This document shows, piece after piece, positions 19,435 through 28,632 of a stretch of 64,000 nt of DNA; the stretch's first letter is position 1; each line of letters opens with the position of its first letter. The notes under the pieces are model-generated. The model ran no database searches. It was not told the DNA's origin and saw only the letters and a program-made list of their open reading frames with translations. The DNA comes from Kroppenstedtia eburnea (lineage in GTDB: Bacteria > Bacillota > Bacilli > Thermoactinomycetales > DSM-45169): the NCBI RefSeq assembly GCF_013282215.1, contig NZ_CP048103.1:2294001-2358000 (forward strand), in the 5' to 3' direction. The position numbers and the translations under genes were made by a program.

Positions 19435-21060
19435 TTACAGATAAACCACCCGGTGGGTCTGAACCGAGAGCAGCGGGGAGCGGACCAGCTCCTCCAACCA
19501 ACTTTCCCCGAGGAGATTCCACCATGGGAGAAAATTGTGCACCCGCTCCTGCAATCCGCCGCCGGGGCGCAATTCCGCCTCCAGTTCACTGAACCGGCGC
19601 AGATCCGTCTCCCCCCTTTTCTCCAATGCCTTCCACGTTTCCTTCTTCAGATATTCCACCTGTTCCAGCACTTTGGCCCTGTTGGTCTCACCCAGACTTT
19701 CCAAATCGGGGCGAATGGAGGAAATCTCCCGGATCAAAGGCCGGTAGATCCGGTCCAACCGGGTTTGCACGTGGGAGAAGGTCTCCTCCACATCCAGGTG
19801 AACCTGTGCTTCCAACCAGCGCTGTTTCTTTTCCTGCAGACGGTGCAACACGTCATCCACAGTGAGTCGGTACCGCCTCATCTCCTTCTCCGCCTTGCGA
19901 CTGACCAAGGTGATCCCGGTGCGCGGAAACAGAATCGGCATCTCCAGCCCCGCCTGCCGGAAGGCGGATCGGAGCAACCCCCAGTAGCTGATCTCCCCCG
20001 GTCCGCCCACAAAGGCGAGGGTGGGAAACAGAGTTTCCTGCATCAGGGGGCGGGTCAACACATTGTTGCTGAACCGGGCGGGGTTCTCCTCCAGCTGTTT
20101 CAACAATTGCTCCCGACTGAACCGGTTCTCCCCGTCCCGGGTGTAAAACATCCCCTCCGGACTCCGGTAAAGGGCCTGCCTCTGTCCGTCCACCAGCAGA
20201 AAGAGATGGGCCTTGTCCGATTCCAGATCGACTGAAACCGGATAACCCTCCGCCTGTAACCGGGCGGCCTGATCCAGCACCGCCTGGCCAAAGGTTTCAT
20301 TATGTTGAATCAACCACTCAAAAAGCGGAACTTCCAAGCGGCGAAGGGGCGCAAAAGCGGAATCGATCATCAACAGACCGTAATGGCCGAACAACCGGTG
20401 CATCAACCGGGCAAAGTGCCGGGAGAGGCTGACTTTATCCCGGGAGATCTCCCCCAACATCTCCAACAACCCCGACTTGTGGGGAGTATCCGGCAGCCGC
20501 CGCCCCAATTCCCGGATCCATTCTTCGAGCAACCCTTTTTCGGGAATGACCTCAGACACCGGCACCTTCTCTCCCGCCTCGACAGGAAAAATGATCTTTT
20601 CCGTGTTTCCCTCCGAAAGGAGGTGGAGATGGTTCACTTCCTCCAGGTCATGATCTTCACCGGCGATCCAAAAAACCGGGATGACCGGGCGATTGAGACG
20701 CTTCTCCTCCCGCCGGGCCAACTGGATCAGGGTGATCGCTTTATATATGGTGTAAAGGGGACCGGTCAGGATTCCGGCTTGCTGTCCTCCCACCACCACC
20801 AAGCTGTCGGGTTGGCGCAGACGATCCAAATTGGCCTGTACCGCCGGGTGTTCCATCCCCGCGTGATACTGCTCCAGCACGGAGGCCAGCGCCTCCCGGG
20901 ATACAGGTGTTTCCCGGCGATTCAACTTTTCGGCCCGCATGACAAAGGCGGAATCCTCTCCGGGGTTGTAATCATAAAAAGATTCCAGATGATGAAAGAG
21001 ATGCAGATAATCTCTTATAAGCGGATGGTCCGGCTCCAGATAGACATCCTCTACTCTCAT
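19435..21060 (-). CDS. bshC: Bacillithiol biosynthesis cysteine-adding enzyme BshC
   Basis: Catalyses the last step of bacillithiol synthesis, joining cysteine to GlcN-malate. The 541 residues match the BshC family over full length, with a Rossmann-like core (VVVGGQQAGILTGPLYTIYKAITLIQLA near residue 95, then PVFWIAGEDHDLEEVNH) and a long C-terminal coiled coil (about 390-490). ATG start behind GGAGG. Position upstream of mraZ matches B. subtilis yllA. It implies that this organism uses bacillithiol. Confidence 0.93.
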   Translation of the reverse strand: MRVEDVYLEPDHPLIRDYLHLFHHLESFYDYNPGEDSAFVMRAEKLNRRETPVSREALASVLEQYHAGMEHPAVQANLDRLRQPDSLVVVGGQQAGILTGPLYTIYKAITLIQLARREEKRLNRPVIPVFWIAGEDHDLEEVNHLHLLSEGNTEKIIFPVEAGEKVPVSEVIPEKGLLEEWIRELGRRLPDTPHKSGLLEMLGEISRDKVSLSRHFARLMHRLFGHYGLLMIDSAFAPLRRLEVPLFEWLIQHNETFGQAVLDQAARLQAEGYPVSVDLESDKAHLFLLVDGQRQALYRSPEGMFYTRDGENRFSREQLLKQLEENPARFSNNVLTRPLMQETLFPTLAFVGGPGEISYWGLLRSAFRQAGLEMPILFPRTGITLVSRKAEKEMRRYRLTVDDVLHRLQEKKQRWLEAQVHLDVEETFSHVQTRLDRIYRPLIREISSIRPDLESLGETNRAKVLEQVEYLKKETWKALEKRGETDLRRFSELEAELRPGGGLQERVHNFLPWWNLLGESWLEELVRSPLLSVQTHRVVYL

Positions 21061-21135
21061 TTTGTTTTTTCCTCCATTGAAACCACTTTCCCGCTCAATC
21101 TTCCCCAGTATAGCATGGAGATCTCCCGCTGAAAA

Positions 21136-22512
21136 TCAATCCTCTTTGGAACCGCTTCCGTCGGAGAGGGGGAGCAAAAGAGAGATCACAAAACCGAGAA
21201 CCGCCGCCCCCGCCGCTGTCAGCAACCCCATTTGAAATCCCGCCTTCCAAAGCACGCCGTGGGCGGGATCCACGGGTTCAAAGAGGGACAGACCGATCAG
21301 GAGCAGACCCAGGGCACCCCCCGCAGTCCGAAACATGGCGATCACCATCAGTCCGCTTTTGATCTGTCTGAGTGGAAGTATTTCAAACAACAGTTCGTGA
21401 ACCGGAGCCATCAGGGTCAAACTGAGCCCTCCTCCCAACAGCGCCAACACGACGATGAATGTAAACCGATCCTCCACCAGAGCCAGCGTGAAGTAGGCGC
21501 AGGCGATGGCGAAAAAGCCGATCGCCAGGGCCCCCTGGTATCCCCAGCGGGCGGTGATCCACCGGGCCAATGGCAGTGTCAACCATGCCGCACCTGCAAC
21601 GACAGAGAGAAACACCCCTCCGGTTCCCCGGGGTTGGCCAAACATTTCCACCATCCATCCCGGCACCAACACCACCGCCACCCAGGTGCAACCCGCCAAC
21701 GCCACGACTCCGTGTATTCCGATCAACCGAAGATCCGTGAACATCCGGGGTTGGAAGAAGGGATGTTCCGATTGGCGCTCCGCCATCAGCAACGGAACAA
21801 TCAACCCGACGGAAAGGATCGCAAAGGGCAGAAAATCAGGATCCGCCAGCATGCCCCACCCATGGGACGGATTGAGACGGGAGACGGACACCATCGATGA
21901 TAAAAGAATCCCTGCGAAATAAAAGAGACCCGCCGTTTGCTGAGGGGGAACGCGGGAACCTCCGCCGGAGGAAAACCGGAAACTCAGGATGTAGATCGCC
22001 AGGGCGGCGGGAAGGTTGACCCAAAACAACCACCGCCAACTGTATTGCCAAGCAACCCAGGAAGAGAAAAGAGGGACCAGGATGAGCAATCCCCCCAGGC
22101 CCAAGTGAATCGCAACCCTCCAGAGACGGCTTTTCAATCGGGTCAGGCGACGGAGTTCCGCAGACAGCAGCGGGACAATCCCTCCCGCTCCCAAGGCTTG
22201 AATCACCCGTCCGCATAACAGGGCCGGCCACTGGCTGCCCGCCCCCGCCACGAGAGAGCCCAGGGAAAAGAGAGAGAGGGAGATGACAAACCATCGACTC
22301 TGCCCCATCCGTGCGCCCCACATCTCCATCAAAGGAAGGGCGAGGACGAATACCGCCAGGTGGAGAGCAATCACCCAGATCACCCACCGAACCGGAAAGG
22401 CAAGGTCTGTGGCGATCACGGTCAATGACGGGGCGATCATACCGAAATCGAGCGCACTCAGGAAAATGGCAATCACATAAGAGTCCAGGGATAACTTTTT
22501 TCCGAAGGGCAC
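21136..22512 (-). CDS. MFS transporter, drug:H+ antiporter type
   Basis: A polytopic major facilitator of about 458 residues with 12-14 predicted membrane segments. MEMWGARMGQSRWFVISL after helix 2 is the degenerate family motif A, and the RVIQALGAGGIVPLL segment of helix 4 is the conserved motif B with its Arg. These favour a DHA2-like exporter; the substrate is unknown. I prefer GTG 22512 with GGAGG eight bases upstream; a TTG at 22542 overlaps the panE stop. It lies 26 bases after panE and is probably co-transcribed. Confidence 0.75.
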   Translation of the reverse strand: MPFGKKLSLDSYVIAIFLSALDFGMIAPSLTVIATDLAFPVRWVIWVIALHLAVFVLALPLMEMWGARMGQSRWFVISLSLFSLGSLVAGAGSQWPALLCGRVIQALGAGGIVPLLSAELRRLTRLKSRLWRVAIHLGLGGLLILVPLFSSWVAWQYSWRWLFWVNLPAALAIYILSFRFSSGGGSRVPPQQTAGLFYFAGILLSSMVSVSRLNPSHGWGMLADPDFLPFAILSVGLIVPLLMAERQSEHPFFQPRMFTDLRLIGIHGVVALAGCTWVAVVLVPGWMVEMFGQPRGTGGVFLSVVAGAAWLTLPLARWITARWGYQGALAIGFFAIACAYFTLALVEDRFTFIVVLALLGGGLSLTLMAPVHELLFEILPLRQIKSGLMVIAMFRTAGGALGLLLIGLSLFEPVDPAHGVLWKAGFQMGLLTAAGAAVLGFVISLLLPLSDGSGSKED

Positions 22513-22538
22513 CGAAATCGCCTCCACAACCGGAATCC

Positions 22539-23465
22539 TCAATCCGTTCCGCCCTCAGCCTGATGGATCAGGCGGGTCAAATGCTCATTGTGCGGGGTCG
22601 GGACTCCTCTTTTTCTCCCTATTTCCACCACAGCACCATTGATGAAATCCACTTCCGTCGGCTCCCCCCGGTCCAGATCCTGGAGCATGGAGGAGCGATT
22701 GGTCGCCGTACGACGACAAACGCTCAAAATCTTTTTTCTGAGTTCCACCACGGAAAGGGGGATTCCTTCCATCCGGGCCACCTGGGCCACCTCGCCCAGG
22801 ATCTCTTCCATCCGGGAAGAGAAGCCGTCCCGCTCCGGCAGAGCACCATTGGGAAGCTTCCATAAGGCAGTCAGTGGATTGATCACACAGTTGACAGCCA
22901 GCTTCTCCCACACCCGCTGACGCAGATCGGCAGCGGAGTGGATCGGGACGGACTCCGAGGAAAGTTCCTGTATCAGTCTCTCCACCACAGGCGAAAAATC
23001 TCCCCCGCAGGCGGGACCGACCCAGCTCTCCCCGCTCCCCGTATGACAAACATCGGCCGGTCCCTTTCGCAACGCCCCTTCCGTGGTGACGGCACGGTAA
23101 ATTTGTCCGGGCGAAAAGTACGGAAGGAAAAATCTTTCCCCACCGAGACCATTCTGCCACAAAAAGAGGGGAGCCGAGGGCGAACAGACTTCAGCCAGCC
23201 GGGGGGCGATCCGGGGAAGAATCCTTTGTTTCACGGTGATGAATACAGCATCCAGCCGGGGCAATCTCTCACTTCCCGCCCATTCGACCTGGAGATCCCT
23301 GTGATAACATGCTCCGTCGATCCCTGTGACCCGAAGTCCCCGGGCCTCGATTTCATCCCGCTGGGCCCGGGTTCTCGTGATCAGGATCGTCTCCGGAAAC
23401 CGTCCGGCCAACCGATCGGCCCAGAGGAGTCCCAGGGAACCCCCTCCCCAAACAGCGACCCGCAT
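22539..23465 (-). CDS. panE: 2-dehydropantoate 2-reductase (ketopantoate reductase family)
   Basis: NADPH-dependent reduction of ketopantoate to pantoate for coenzyme A synthesis. The 308 residues start MRVAVWGGGSLGLLWADRL (dinucleotide-binding loop). The C-terminal domain has EKLAVNCVINPLTALW, with the catalytic Lys and conserved Asn residues of the family. The start is ATG 23465, eight bases after GGGAGG; the frame is open 23 codons further upstream without support. It corresponds to ylbQ of B. subtilis by position. An additional general panE elsewhere cannot be excluded. Confidence 0.88.
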   Translation of the reverse strand: MRVAVWGGGSLGLLWADRLAGRFPETILITRTRAQRDEIEARGLRVTGIDGACYHRDLQVEWAGSERLPRLDAVFITVKQRILPRIAPRLAEVCSPSAPLFLWQNGLGGERFFLPYFSPGQIYRAVTTEGALRKGPADVCHTGSGESWVGPACGGDFSPVVERLIQELSSESVPIHSAADLRQRVWEKLAVNCVINPLTALWKLPNGALPERDGFSSRMEEILGEVAQVARMEGIPLSVVELRKKILSVCRRTATNRSSMLQDLDRGEPTEVDFINGAVVEIGRKRGVPTPHNEHLTRLIHQAEGGTD

Positions 23466-23543
23466 CCCACAACCCTCCCATCCCCCATATAATAACAGAT
23501 TCCCCCCACCTGGTGTGAGAGGAATCGAAGACATGCCGCATGG

Positions 23544-25079
23544 TCACACCGGATAGACCGGGTGTTTTCGGCGACTGAAGGTGATCTCTTTGTCCGCATA
23601 GACTTCCAATCGTCCGCTCAGCTCCCGGCGAAGGTCATCCGGCGCCACAATTCCATCGATGATCAATTCCGAGGCAAGCCGGTAAAGGTCGATATCCTGT
23701 TGGTATTCCGCCCGCTTCTCCTGTACAAACCGGACCTTTTCCGCCCCTTCCAGTTGGGCGATCTTGTTGCTGTAGACGGCGTTGACGGCGGCCTCCGGTC
23801 CCATCACGGCAATTTGGGCCGTCGGCAAGGCCAGACAGCAGTCCGGCTCAAAAGCGGGACCCGCCATCGCATAGAGGCCGGCACCGTATGCTTTTCGGAC
23901 GATGACGGACAGCTTGGGCACAGTCGCCTCCGACATGGCGGCGATCATCTTGGCCCCGTGACGGATCAGACCCGCCCTTTCCGTCTGGGTACCGATCATG
24001 AAACCGGGAACATCCGCTAGGAACAGGAGCGGGATGTTGAAGGCATCGCAAAGGGTGATAAAGCGGGCGGCCTTGTCGGCGGAATCGACGAACAAAACTC
24101 CGCCCTTCACTTTGGATTGGTTGGCGATGATTCCAACCGGCCGTCCCTCCAGCCGGGCCAGACCCGTGATCAACTCTTTGGCAAACAGCTGCTTCACCTC
24201 GAAGAAGGAGCCTTCATCCACCAAAGACCGGATCAACTCCGACATATCGAAGGGAGCGTTCTGATTGTCCGGGACGATTTCAGAGATCTTTTTCGCATCG
24301 GGTGCCGGGGACCTCCCTTCGATCCGGGCCGGCTTTTCCGCGTGATGGGCCGGGAAAAATTGAAGATAGCGACGGGCGGAAGCGATCGCTTCCTCTTCAT
24401 CCGCAGCCAGGACATCCCCGCAACCGCTGACCGTGCAGTGCATCCGGGCTCCGCCCATCTCCTCCAGAGAGACTTTCTCCCCGATCACCATCTCTGCCAT
24501 CCGCGGGGAACCCAGATACATACTGGCATTGTTCTCCACCATGATCACCAGATCGCAAAAAGCGGGGATATATGCCCCACCGGCCGCAGACGGCCCGAAC
24601 AGGATGCAGACCTGCGGGATGACGCCGGAAAGCTTCACCTGGTTATAAAAGATGCGTCCGGCTCCCCGTCTTCCGGGAAACATCTCAATCTGATCCGTGA
24701 TCCGGGCCCCGGCGGAGTCGACGAGATAGATCAACGGCACCCGCATCTTCTCCGCCGTCTCCTGGATCCGGATGATTTTCTCCACGGTCCGTGCCCCCCA
24801 GGACCCCGCCTTGACCGTCGAGTCATTGGCCATGACACAGACGGTCTGCCCGTTGACCTTGCCGATGGCGGTCACCACGCCGTCTGCGGGCAGGCTTTCC
24901 TCCATTCCGTTGGCAAACAGTCCGTCCTCCAATTGAAATGGATCATCAAACAGGAGTTCCAGCCGCTTTCTGACGAACAGTTTGTTCTGTTCCTTCAGCT
25001 TTTCATGATATTTGGGTGCTCCCCCTTTACGGATCCGCTCCACCCGTTCTTTGAGTTGATTCACCATTTCCTCCCGCAT
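23544..25079 (-). CDS. yngE: Acyl-CoA carboxylase carboxyltransferase subunit (methylcrotonyl/propionyl-CoA type)
   Basis: Transfers the carboxyl group from biotin to an acyl-CoA. The 511 residues consist of N- and C-terminal crotonase-fold carboxyltransferase halves, including DSAGARITDQIEMFPGRRGAG, FGPSAAGGAYIPAFCD, and ADVPGFMIGTQTERAGLIRHGAKM. It resembles B. subtilis YngE. With biotin carboxylase, a separate biotin carrier, HMG-CoA lyase and enoyl-CoA hydratase directly upstream, the substrate is most likely 3-methylcrotonyl-CoA (leucine breakdown), not propionyl-CoA. Start ATG after GGGAGGGAG. Confidence 0.92.
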   Translation of the reverse strand: MREEMVNQLKERVERIRKGGAPKYHEKLKEQNKLFVRKRLELLFDDPFQLEDGLFANGMEESLPADGVVTAIGKVNGQTVCVMANDSTVKAGSWGARTVEKIIRIQETAEKMRVPLIYLVDSAGARITDQIEMFPGRRGAGRIFYNQVKLSGVIPQVCILFGPSAAGGAYIPAFCDLVIMVENNASMYLGSPRMAEMVIGEKVSLEEMGGARMHCTVSGCGDVLAADEEEAIASARRYLQFFPAHHAEKPARIEGRSPAPDAKKISEIVPDNQNAPFDMSELIRSLVDEGSFFEVKQLFAKELITGLARLEGRPVGIIANQSKVKGGVLFVDSADKAARFITLCDAFNIPLLFLADVPGFMIGTQTERAGLIRHGAKMIAAMSEATVPKLSVIVRKAYGAGLYAMAGPAFEPDCCLALPTAQIAVMGPEAAVNAVYSNKIAQLEGAEKVRFVQEKRAEYQQDIDLYRLASELIIDGIVAPDDLRRELSGRLEVYADKEITFSRRKHPVYPV

Positions 25080-25100
25080 GGCTTCTCCCTCCCATGGTCT

Positions 25101-25877
25101 TCACTCGCCCAAATAGATGGGCTTTCTTTTCTCCTTAAAAGCTTGCAGCCCTTCCAGACGATCCTTGGTGGGTATTAATACTTCGTATGCCTTGGTTTCC
25201 ATGGCCAACCCGGTCGCCAGATCTGTTTCCGATCCGTGGTCGATGGCATATTTGGCCTGGGCCAGGGCCAAGGGGGCGTTTTCATTGATTTGAGCCGCCA
25301 CCTCCATGGCTGCCTCCATCACCGTTCCCCCGGTCACCACCCGGTTGAGCAGACCCAGTGTTTCCCCTTCCCGGGCAGTGATCCTTTTGGCGGTGAAGAT
25401 CAACTCCTTGGCCCGGGCCGTCCCGATCAAGCGGGCCAGTCGCTGGGTTCCCCCCGCTCCGGGGATGATTCCCAGGGAGGTCTCCGTCAATCCCAAGACG
25501 GCATGTTCATCGGCGATCCGAAGATCACAGGCCAAAGCCAGTTCCATCCCCCCACCGAAGGCGACACCGTTGACTGCAGCGATCACCGGTCTGGGAAGAG
25601 AAGCCAGTGCATGGAAGGTTTCCCGGATCATGTGGATGTAGCGTCGAACCTGATCCTCTGTGAAATCCCGCCGTTCTTTCAGATCCGCCCCGGCACAGAA
25701 GGCTTTTTCCCCCGCTCCGGTCACCACCACCACCCGGGTGGCTCTGGAATGTCTCAACTCCTCTGCAATCTCACGCAATTGTTCCAAGGCGGGCATATTG
25801 AGGGCGTTGAATACTTCCGGTCGATTCAGCGTCAGGATGGAGATGCCCTCTTTCCGCTCCCATTCCACCAGGCTCAC
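25101..25877 (-). CDS. yngF: Enoyl-CoA hydratase / methylglutaconyl-CoA hydratase
   Basis: A crotonase-superfamily enzyme of 258 residues with CAGADLKERRDF (oxyanion loop), NGVAFGGGMELALACD and LGIIPGAGGTQRL, including the second acidic catalytic region. In this operon the expected reaction is hydration of 3-methylglutaconyl-CoA to HMG-CoA, between the carboxylase and the lyase. The start is GTG 25877, overlapping the lyase stop by four bases (GTGA) with AGGAGG upstream; the frame is open about 30 codons further inside the lyase gene. Confidence 0.9.
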   Translation of the reverse strand: MSLVEWERKEGISILTLNRPEVFNALNMPALEQLREIAEELRHSRATRVVVVTGAGEKAFCAGADLKERRDFTEDQVRRYIHMIRETFHALASLPRPVIAAVNGVAFGGGMELALACDLRIADEHAVLGLTETSLGIIPGAGGTQRLARLIGTARAKELIFTAKRITAREGETLGLLNRVVTGGTVMEAAMEVAAQINENAPLALAQAKYAIDHGSETDLATGLAMETKAYEVLIPTKDRLEGLQAFKEKRKPIYLGE

Positions 25878-26797
25878 TCCCGGTTCCCCTCCTTCGCCTG
25901 ACAATGGGCCGCCATACTTTGCAACACTTTGGACGGCAACCGTTGTCCAAGCAGTTTTTCCGCCAACCATCCGGCCTCACACAGGGCTTCCAAATCGATC
26001 CCCGTCCGGATGCCTTCCTGTTCCAACATATAGACCAGATCCTCAGTGGCTACATTACCGGCGGCACCCGGAGCATAGGGACATCCCCCCAATCCGCCGA
26101 AGGCGCTGTCCAGAGTGGTGATCCCCATCTCCAGGCTGACATAGGCGTTGGCCAAGGCGGTGCCACGGGTATCATGGAAGTGCCCCGCCAATCGCTCCAC
26201 CGGGATCGTCCCTGCAAGGGCTTTCAATTTTTCCTTCACTTGACGGGGGGTGGCCACCCCGATCGTATCCCCGAGGGAGATTTCATATACCCCCATTTTC
26301 AGCAGCCCTTCGCAGATTTCCGCTGTGTTGGCCACAGGCACCTCACCTTCATAGGGGCAACCGAATACCGTGGAGACATATCCGCGCACCCGTTTCCCAC
26401 GGGCGAGGGCAGCCCGGACCACTTCTTCCAACACCGGAAAGGTCTCCCTGATGCCCTTGTTGATATTTTTCCGGTTGTGGGTCTCACTGGCGGAAAGAAA
26501 GACGGCAAATTCATCCACCGGTGTTTCCAGCGCCCTTTCCAACCCTTTCCGATTGGGGACCAAGGCCCGGTACCGCACATCGGACAGATCCGGCAGGGAG
26601 CGGGCCAGTTCTGCCGCGTCGGATAACTGGGGGATCCATCGGGGGTGGACAAAAGAAGTGATTTCCAGCTCCTTCACCCCGGCGGCGATCAATCGCTCGG
26701 CCAGCTGTTTCTTGTCGGCAGTGGACAGAATGCGGGATTCATTTTGCAATCCGTCCCGCAACCCCACTTCCACGAGCGTGACTTCCCTCACCGGCAA
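25874..26797 (-). CDS. mvaB: Hydroxymethylglutaryl-CoA lyase
   Basis: Cleaves HMG-CoA to acetyl-CoA and acetoacetate, the last step of leucine catabolism. The 307-residue TIM-barrel enzyme shows VEVGLRDGLQNE (metal and substrate residues), the SASETHNRKNIN helix, AGHFHDTRGTALAN (metal-binding His pair) and the catalytic Cys loop GGLGGCPYAPGAAGN. TTG 26797 is taken as the start; GTG two codons in (26791) has slightly better Shine-Dalgarno spacing. It corresponds to yngG. Confidence 0.95.
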   Translation of the reverse strand: MPVREVTLVEVGLRDGLQNESRILSTADKKQLAERLIAAGVKELEITSFVHPRWIPQLSDAAELARSLPDLSDVRYRALVPNRKGLERALETPVDEFAVFLSASETHNRKNINKGIRETFPVLEEVVRAALARGKRVRGYVSTVFGCPYEGEVPVANTAEICEGLLKMGVYEISLGDTIGVATPRQVKEKLKALAGTIPVERLAGHFHDTRGTALANAYVSLEMGITTLDSAFGGLGGCPYAPGAAGNVATEDLVYMLEQEGIRTGIDLEALCEAGWLAEKLLGQRLPSKVLQSMAAHCQAKEGNRE

Positions 26798-26809
26798 ACC
26801 TCCTCTCCT

Positions 26810-27028
26810 TTATTCCCCGTCCAGTTCGATCAGGGACTCGCCTTCGCCGACGAAGCCGCCGACTTCCACCTTGACTGATGTCACGGTTCCGCTTTCCTCC
26901 GCTTGCACGGGCACTTCCATCTTCATCGATTCCAGCACCACCACATCTTGTCCCGCTTGCACCTGATCCCCCTCAGCCACCAACACCTGTAACACGGTTC
27001 CTGCCATCGTTGCCTGTACGGTTTTCAT
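26810..27028 (-). CDS. yngHB: Biotin carboxyl carrier domain protein
   Basis: A stand-alone 72-residue biotinyl/lipoyl domain. VVLESMKMEVPV places the biotin-accepting Lys in the MKM motif. It ferries carboxyl groups between the biotin carboxylase directly upstream and the carboxyltransferase downstream. ATG start with GAGGTGAAC. The spacing is 7 bases from the biotin carboxylase gene and 12 bases to the lyase gene. Confidence 0.95.
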   Translation of the reverse strand: MKTVQATMAGTVLQVLVAEGDQVQAGQDVVVLESMKMEVPVQAEESGTVTSVKVEVGGFVGEGESLIELDGE

Positions 27029-27035
27029 CCTCGGT

Positions 27036-28382
27036 TCACCTCTGGTTGGATTGAAGTTTTTTCAACAGTCCCGTATCATATTTCCCCCGGCGGAATTCCG
27101 GTTGCTCCAGAATCCGGATCAGCAGGGGAAGATTGCATTTGATTCCCTCGACCCGGAAGGAAGAGAGCGCTTTCAAACTTCGCGCCAAGGCCTCCTCCCT
27201 GTCCTTTCCCCATACGACACACTTGGCGATCATGGGATCATAAAAAGGGGCCACCACCGATCCGGTTTCCACGCCGGCATCGACGCGAATCCCTTCCCCT
27301 TCCGGAGGGGCGAAGGCTTTCAGTGTCCCCGGGGAGGGATAATAACGATCAGGGTCTTCCGCGTAGATCCGGTATTCCAGGGCATGGCCCCCGGACTCGA
27401 TCCTGTCCTGCCCAAAGGGGAGCGGCTTCCCTTCCGCCACATCCAGTTGGAGGGCGACCAAGTCCAGCCCTGTCACCATTTCGGTGACGGGATGTTCCAC
27501 CTGGAGGCGGGTGTTCATTTCCAGAAAGAAAAAGTCCTCCCCGGGATCCACCAGAAATTCAACCGTCCCCGCTCCTGTATACCCGACCGCTTTCGCCGCC
27601 TGGACCGCCGCCCGGCAGAGGGCCTCCCTTGTTTCGGGCCGGATGGATGGGGATGGACTCTCTTCCACCACTTTCTGGTTTCTGCGCTGGACAGAACATT
27701 CCCGCTCAAAGAGATGCAACGTTCTTCCTTTTCCATCGGCAAAAACCTGCACCTCCACATGCCTCGGCGATTCGATAAACCGCTCCATGAACAGGGTCCC
27801 GTCCCCAAAGTAAGCCTGGGCGCGCCCCCGGGCGGAGGTGAAGGCTTTTTCCAGATCCGCCTCCGAGTGAAGAACTTCCATCCCGATCCCACCGCCTCCG
27901 GCGCTGGCTTTCAGCATGACCGGGTAGCCGATCCGGGCGGCCTCCCGGGACGCTTCCGCCAGATCGCGGATTCCATCGGATCCCGGCACCACAGGAATTC
28001 CCGCTTCTTCCATGTGACGGCGTGCCGTCACTTTGTCTCCCATCCGGGCGATCACTTCCGGGGAGGGACCGACGAAAATCAAGCCGGCTTCCTCCACTCT
28101 CCCCGCAAATTCCGCATTCTCGGAGAGGAGACCGTAGCCCGGATGGATGGCATCGGCACCGGTGTCCCGGGCGGCATCCAAAATGGCGTCCATATTGAGG
28201 TAGCTCTGAGCCACCGGAGGCGGTCCGATGCATACCGCCTCATCCGCTTCCCGGACAAAGGGCAGGTCCCGATCCGCCTCGGAATGGACGGCAACCGTCT
28301 GAATCCCCCGTTGCCGACAGGTTCGCAGGATCCGTCGGGCAATCTCTCCACGGTTGGCAATCAACAGTTTTCGGATATTCAT
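27036..28382 (-). CDS. yngH: Biotin carboxylase (acyl-CoA carboxylase subunit)
   Basis: ATP-dependent carboxylation of biotin on the carrier protein. The 448 residues carry the N-terminal KLLIANRGEIARRILRTC, the ATP-grasp glycine loop KASAGGGGIGMEV and the active-site EMNTRLQVEHPVTEMVTG. It is the first gene of the five-gene operon, so the promoter should lie in 28383-28560; I see no convincing SigA or SigE match there. The fatty-acid-synthesis AccC is normally linked to accB; the operon context here argues for the catabolic enzyme. Confidence 0.93.
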   Translation of the reverse strand: MNIRKLLIANRGEIARRILRTCRQRGIQTVAVHSEADRDLPFVREADEAVCIGPPPVAQSYLNMDAILDAARDTGADAIHPGYGLLSENAEFAGRVEEAGLIFVGPSPEVIARMGDKVTARRHMEEAGIPVVPGSDGIRDLAEASREAARIGYPVMLKASAGGGGIGMEVLHSEADLEKAFTSARGRAQAYFGDGTLFMERFIESPRHVEVQVFADGKGRTLHLFERECSVQRRNQKVVEESPSPSIRPETREALCRAAVQAAKAVGYTGAGTVEFLVDPGEDFFFLEMNTRLQVEHPVTEMVTGLDLVALQLDVAEGKPLPFGQDRIESGGHALEYRIYAEDPDRYYPSPGTLKAFAPPEGEGIRVDAGVETGSVVAPFYDPMIAKCVVWGKDREEALARSLKALSSFRVEGIKCNLPLLIRILEQPEFRRGKYDTGLLKKLQSNQR

Positions 28383-28568
28383 CTTTCACCTCACTGAAGT
28401 TCCTCGATTGTCCCGGCACCTTCTGCTTCTCTTCGGCGTCCGGACACACCAATAACGGATCTCTCCACTCGCGTTTTTTAAACAGAATGAGATCCATGAA
28501 TATAACGATTCGACAAAAAAGTCTCCCGCTCCTGCCTGAAGAAGTCTGAATTTCACCTCCCGGAACCA

Positions 28569-28598
28569 TTGGGCAAACCCTTGTGGCTCATGTATAAT
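28569..28598 (+). promoter_or_regulatory. Promoter of the ylbP-like gene
   Basis: TTGGGC and an exact TATAAT (28593-28598) are 18 bases apart and lie 35 bases upstream of the start codon. Confidence 0.5.
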
Positions 28599-28632
28599 AA
28601 ATAAGGGAGAGATGGAAAGGAGAGTCTGTTCG

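Noticed and set aside
23466-23534. Longer panE start at 23534
   Set aside because: The extension has no family match and no Shine-Dalgarno; ATG 23465 is preceded by GGGAGG and starts the Rossmann motif at the expected place.
28386-28569. Small minus-strand frames upstream of the biotin carboxylase gene (one starts MDLILFKKREWRDP)
   Set aside because: No Shine-Dalgarno before the ATG, and the frame runs on into the carboxylase gene in a different frame; it is more likely leader sequence.
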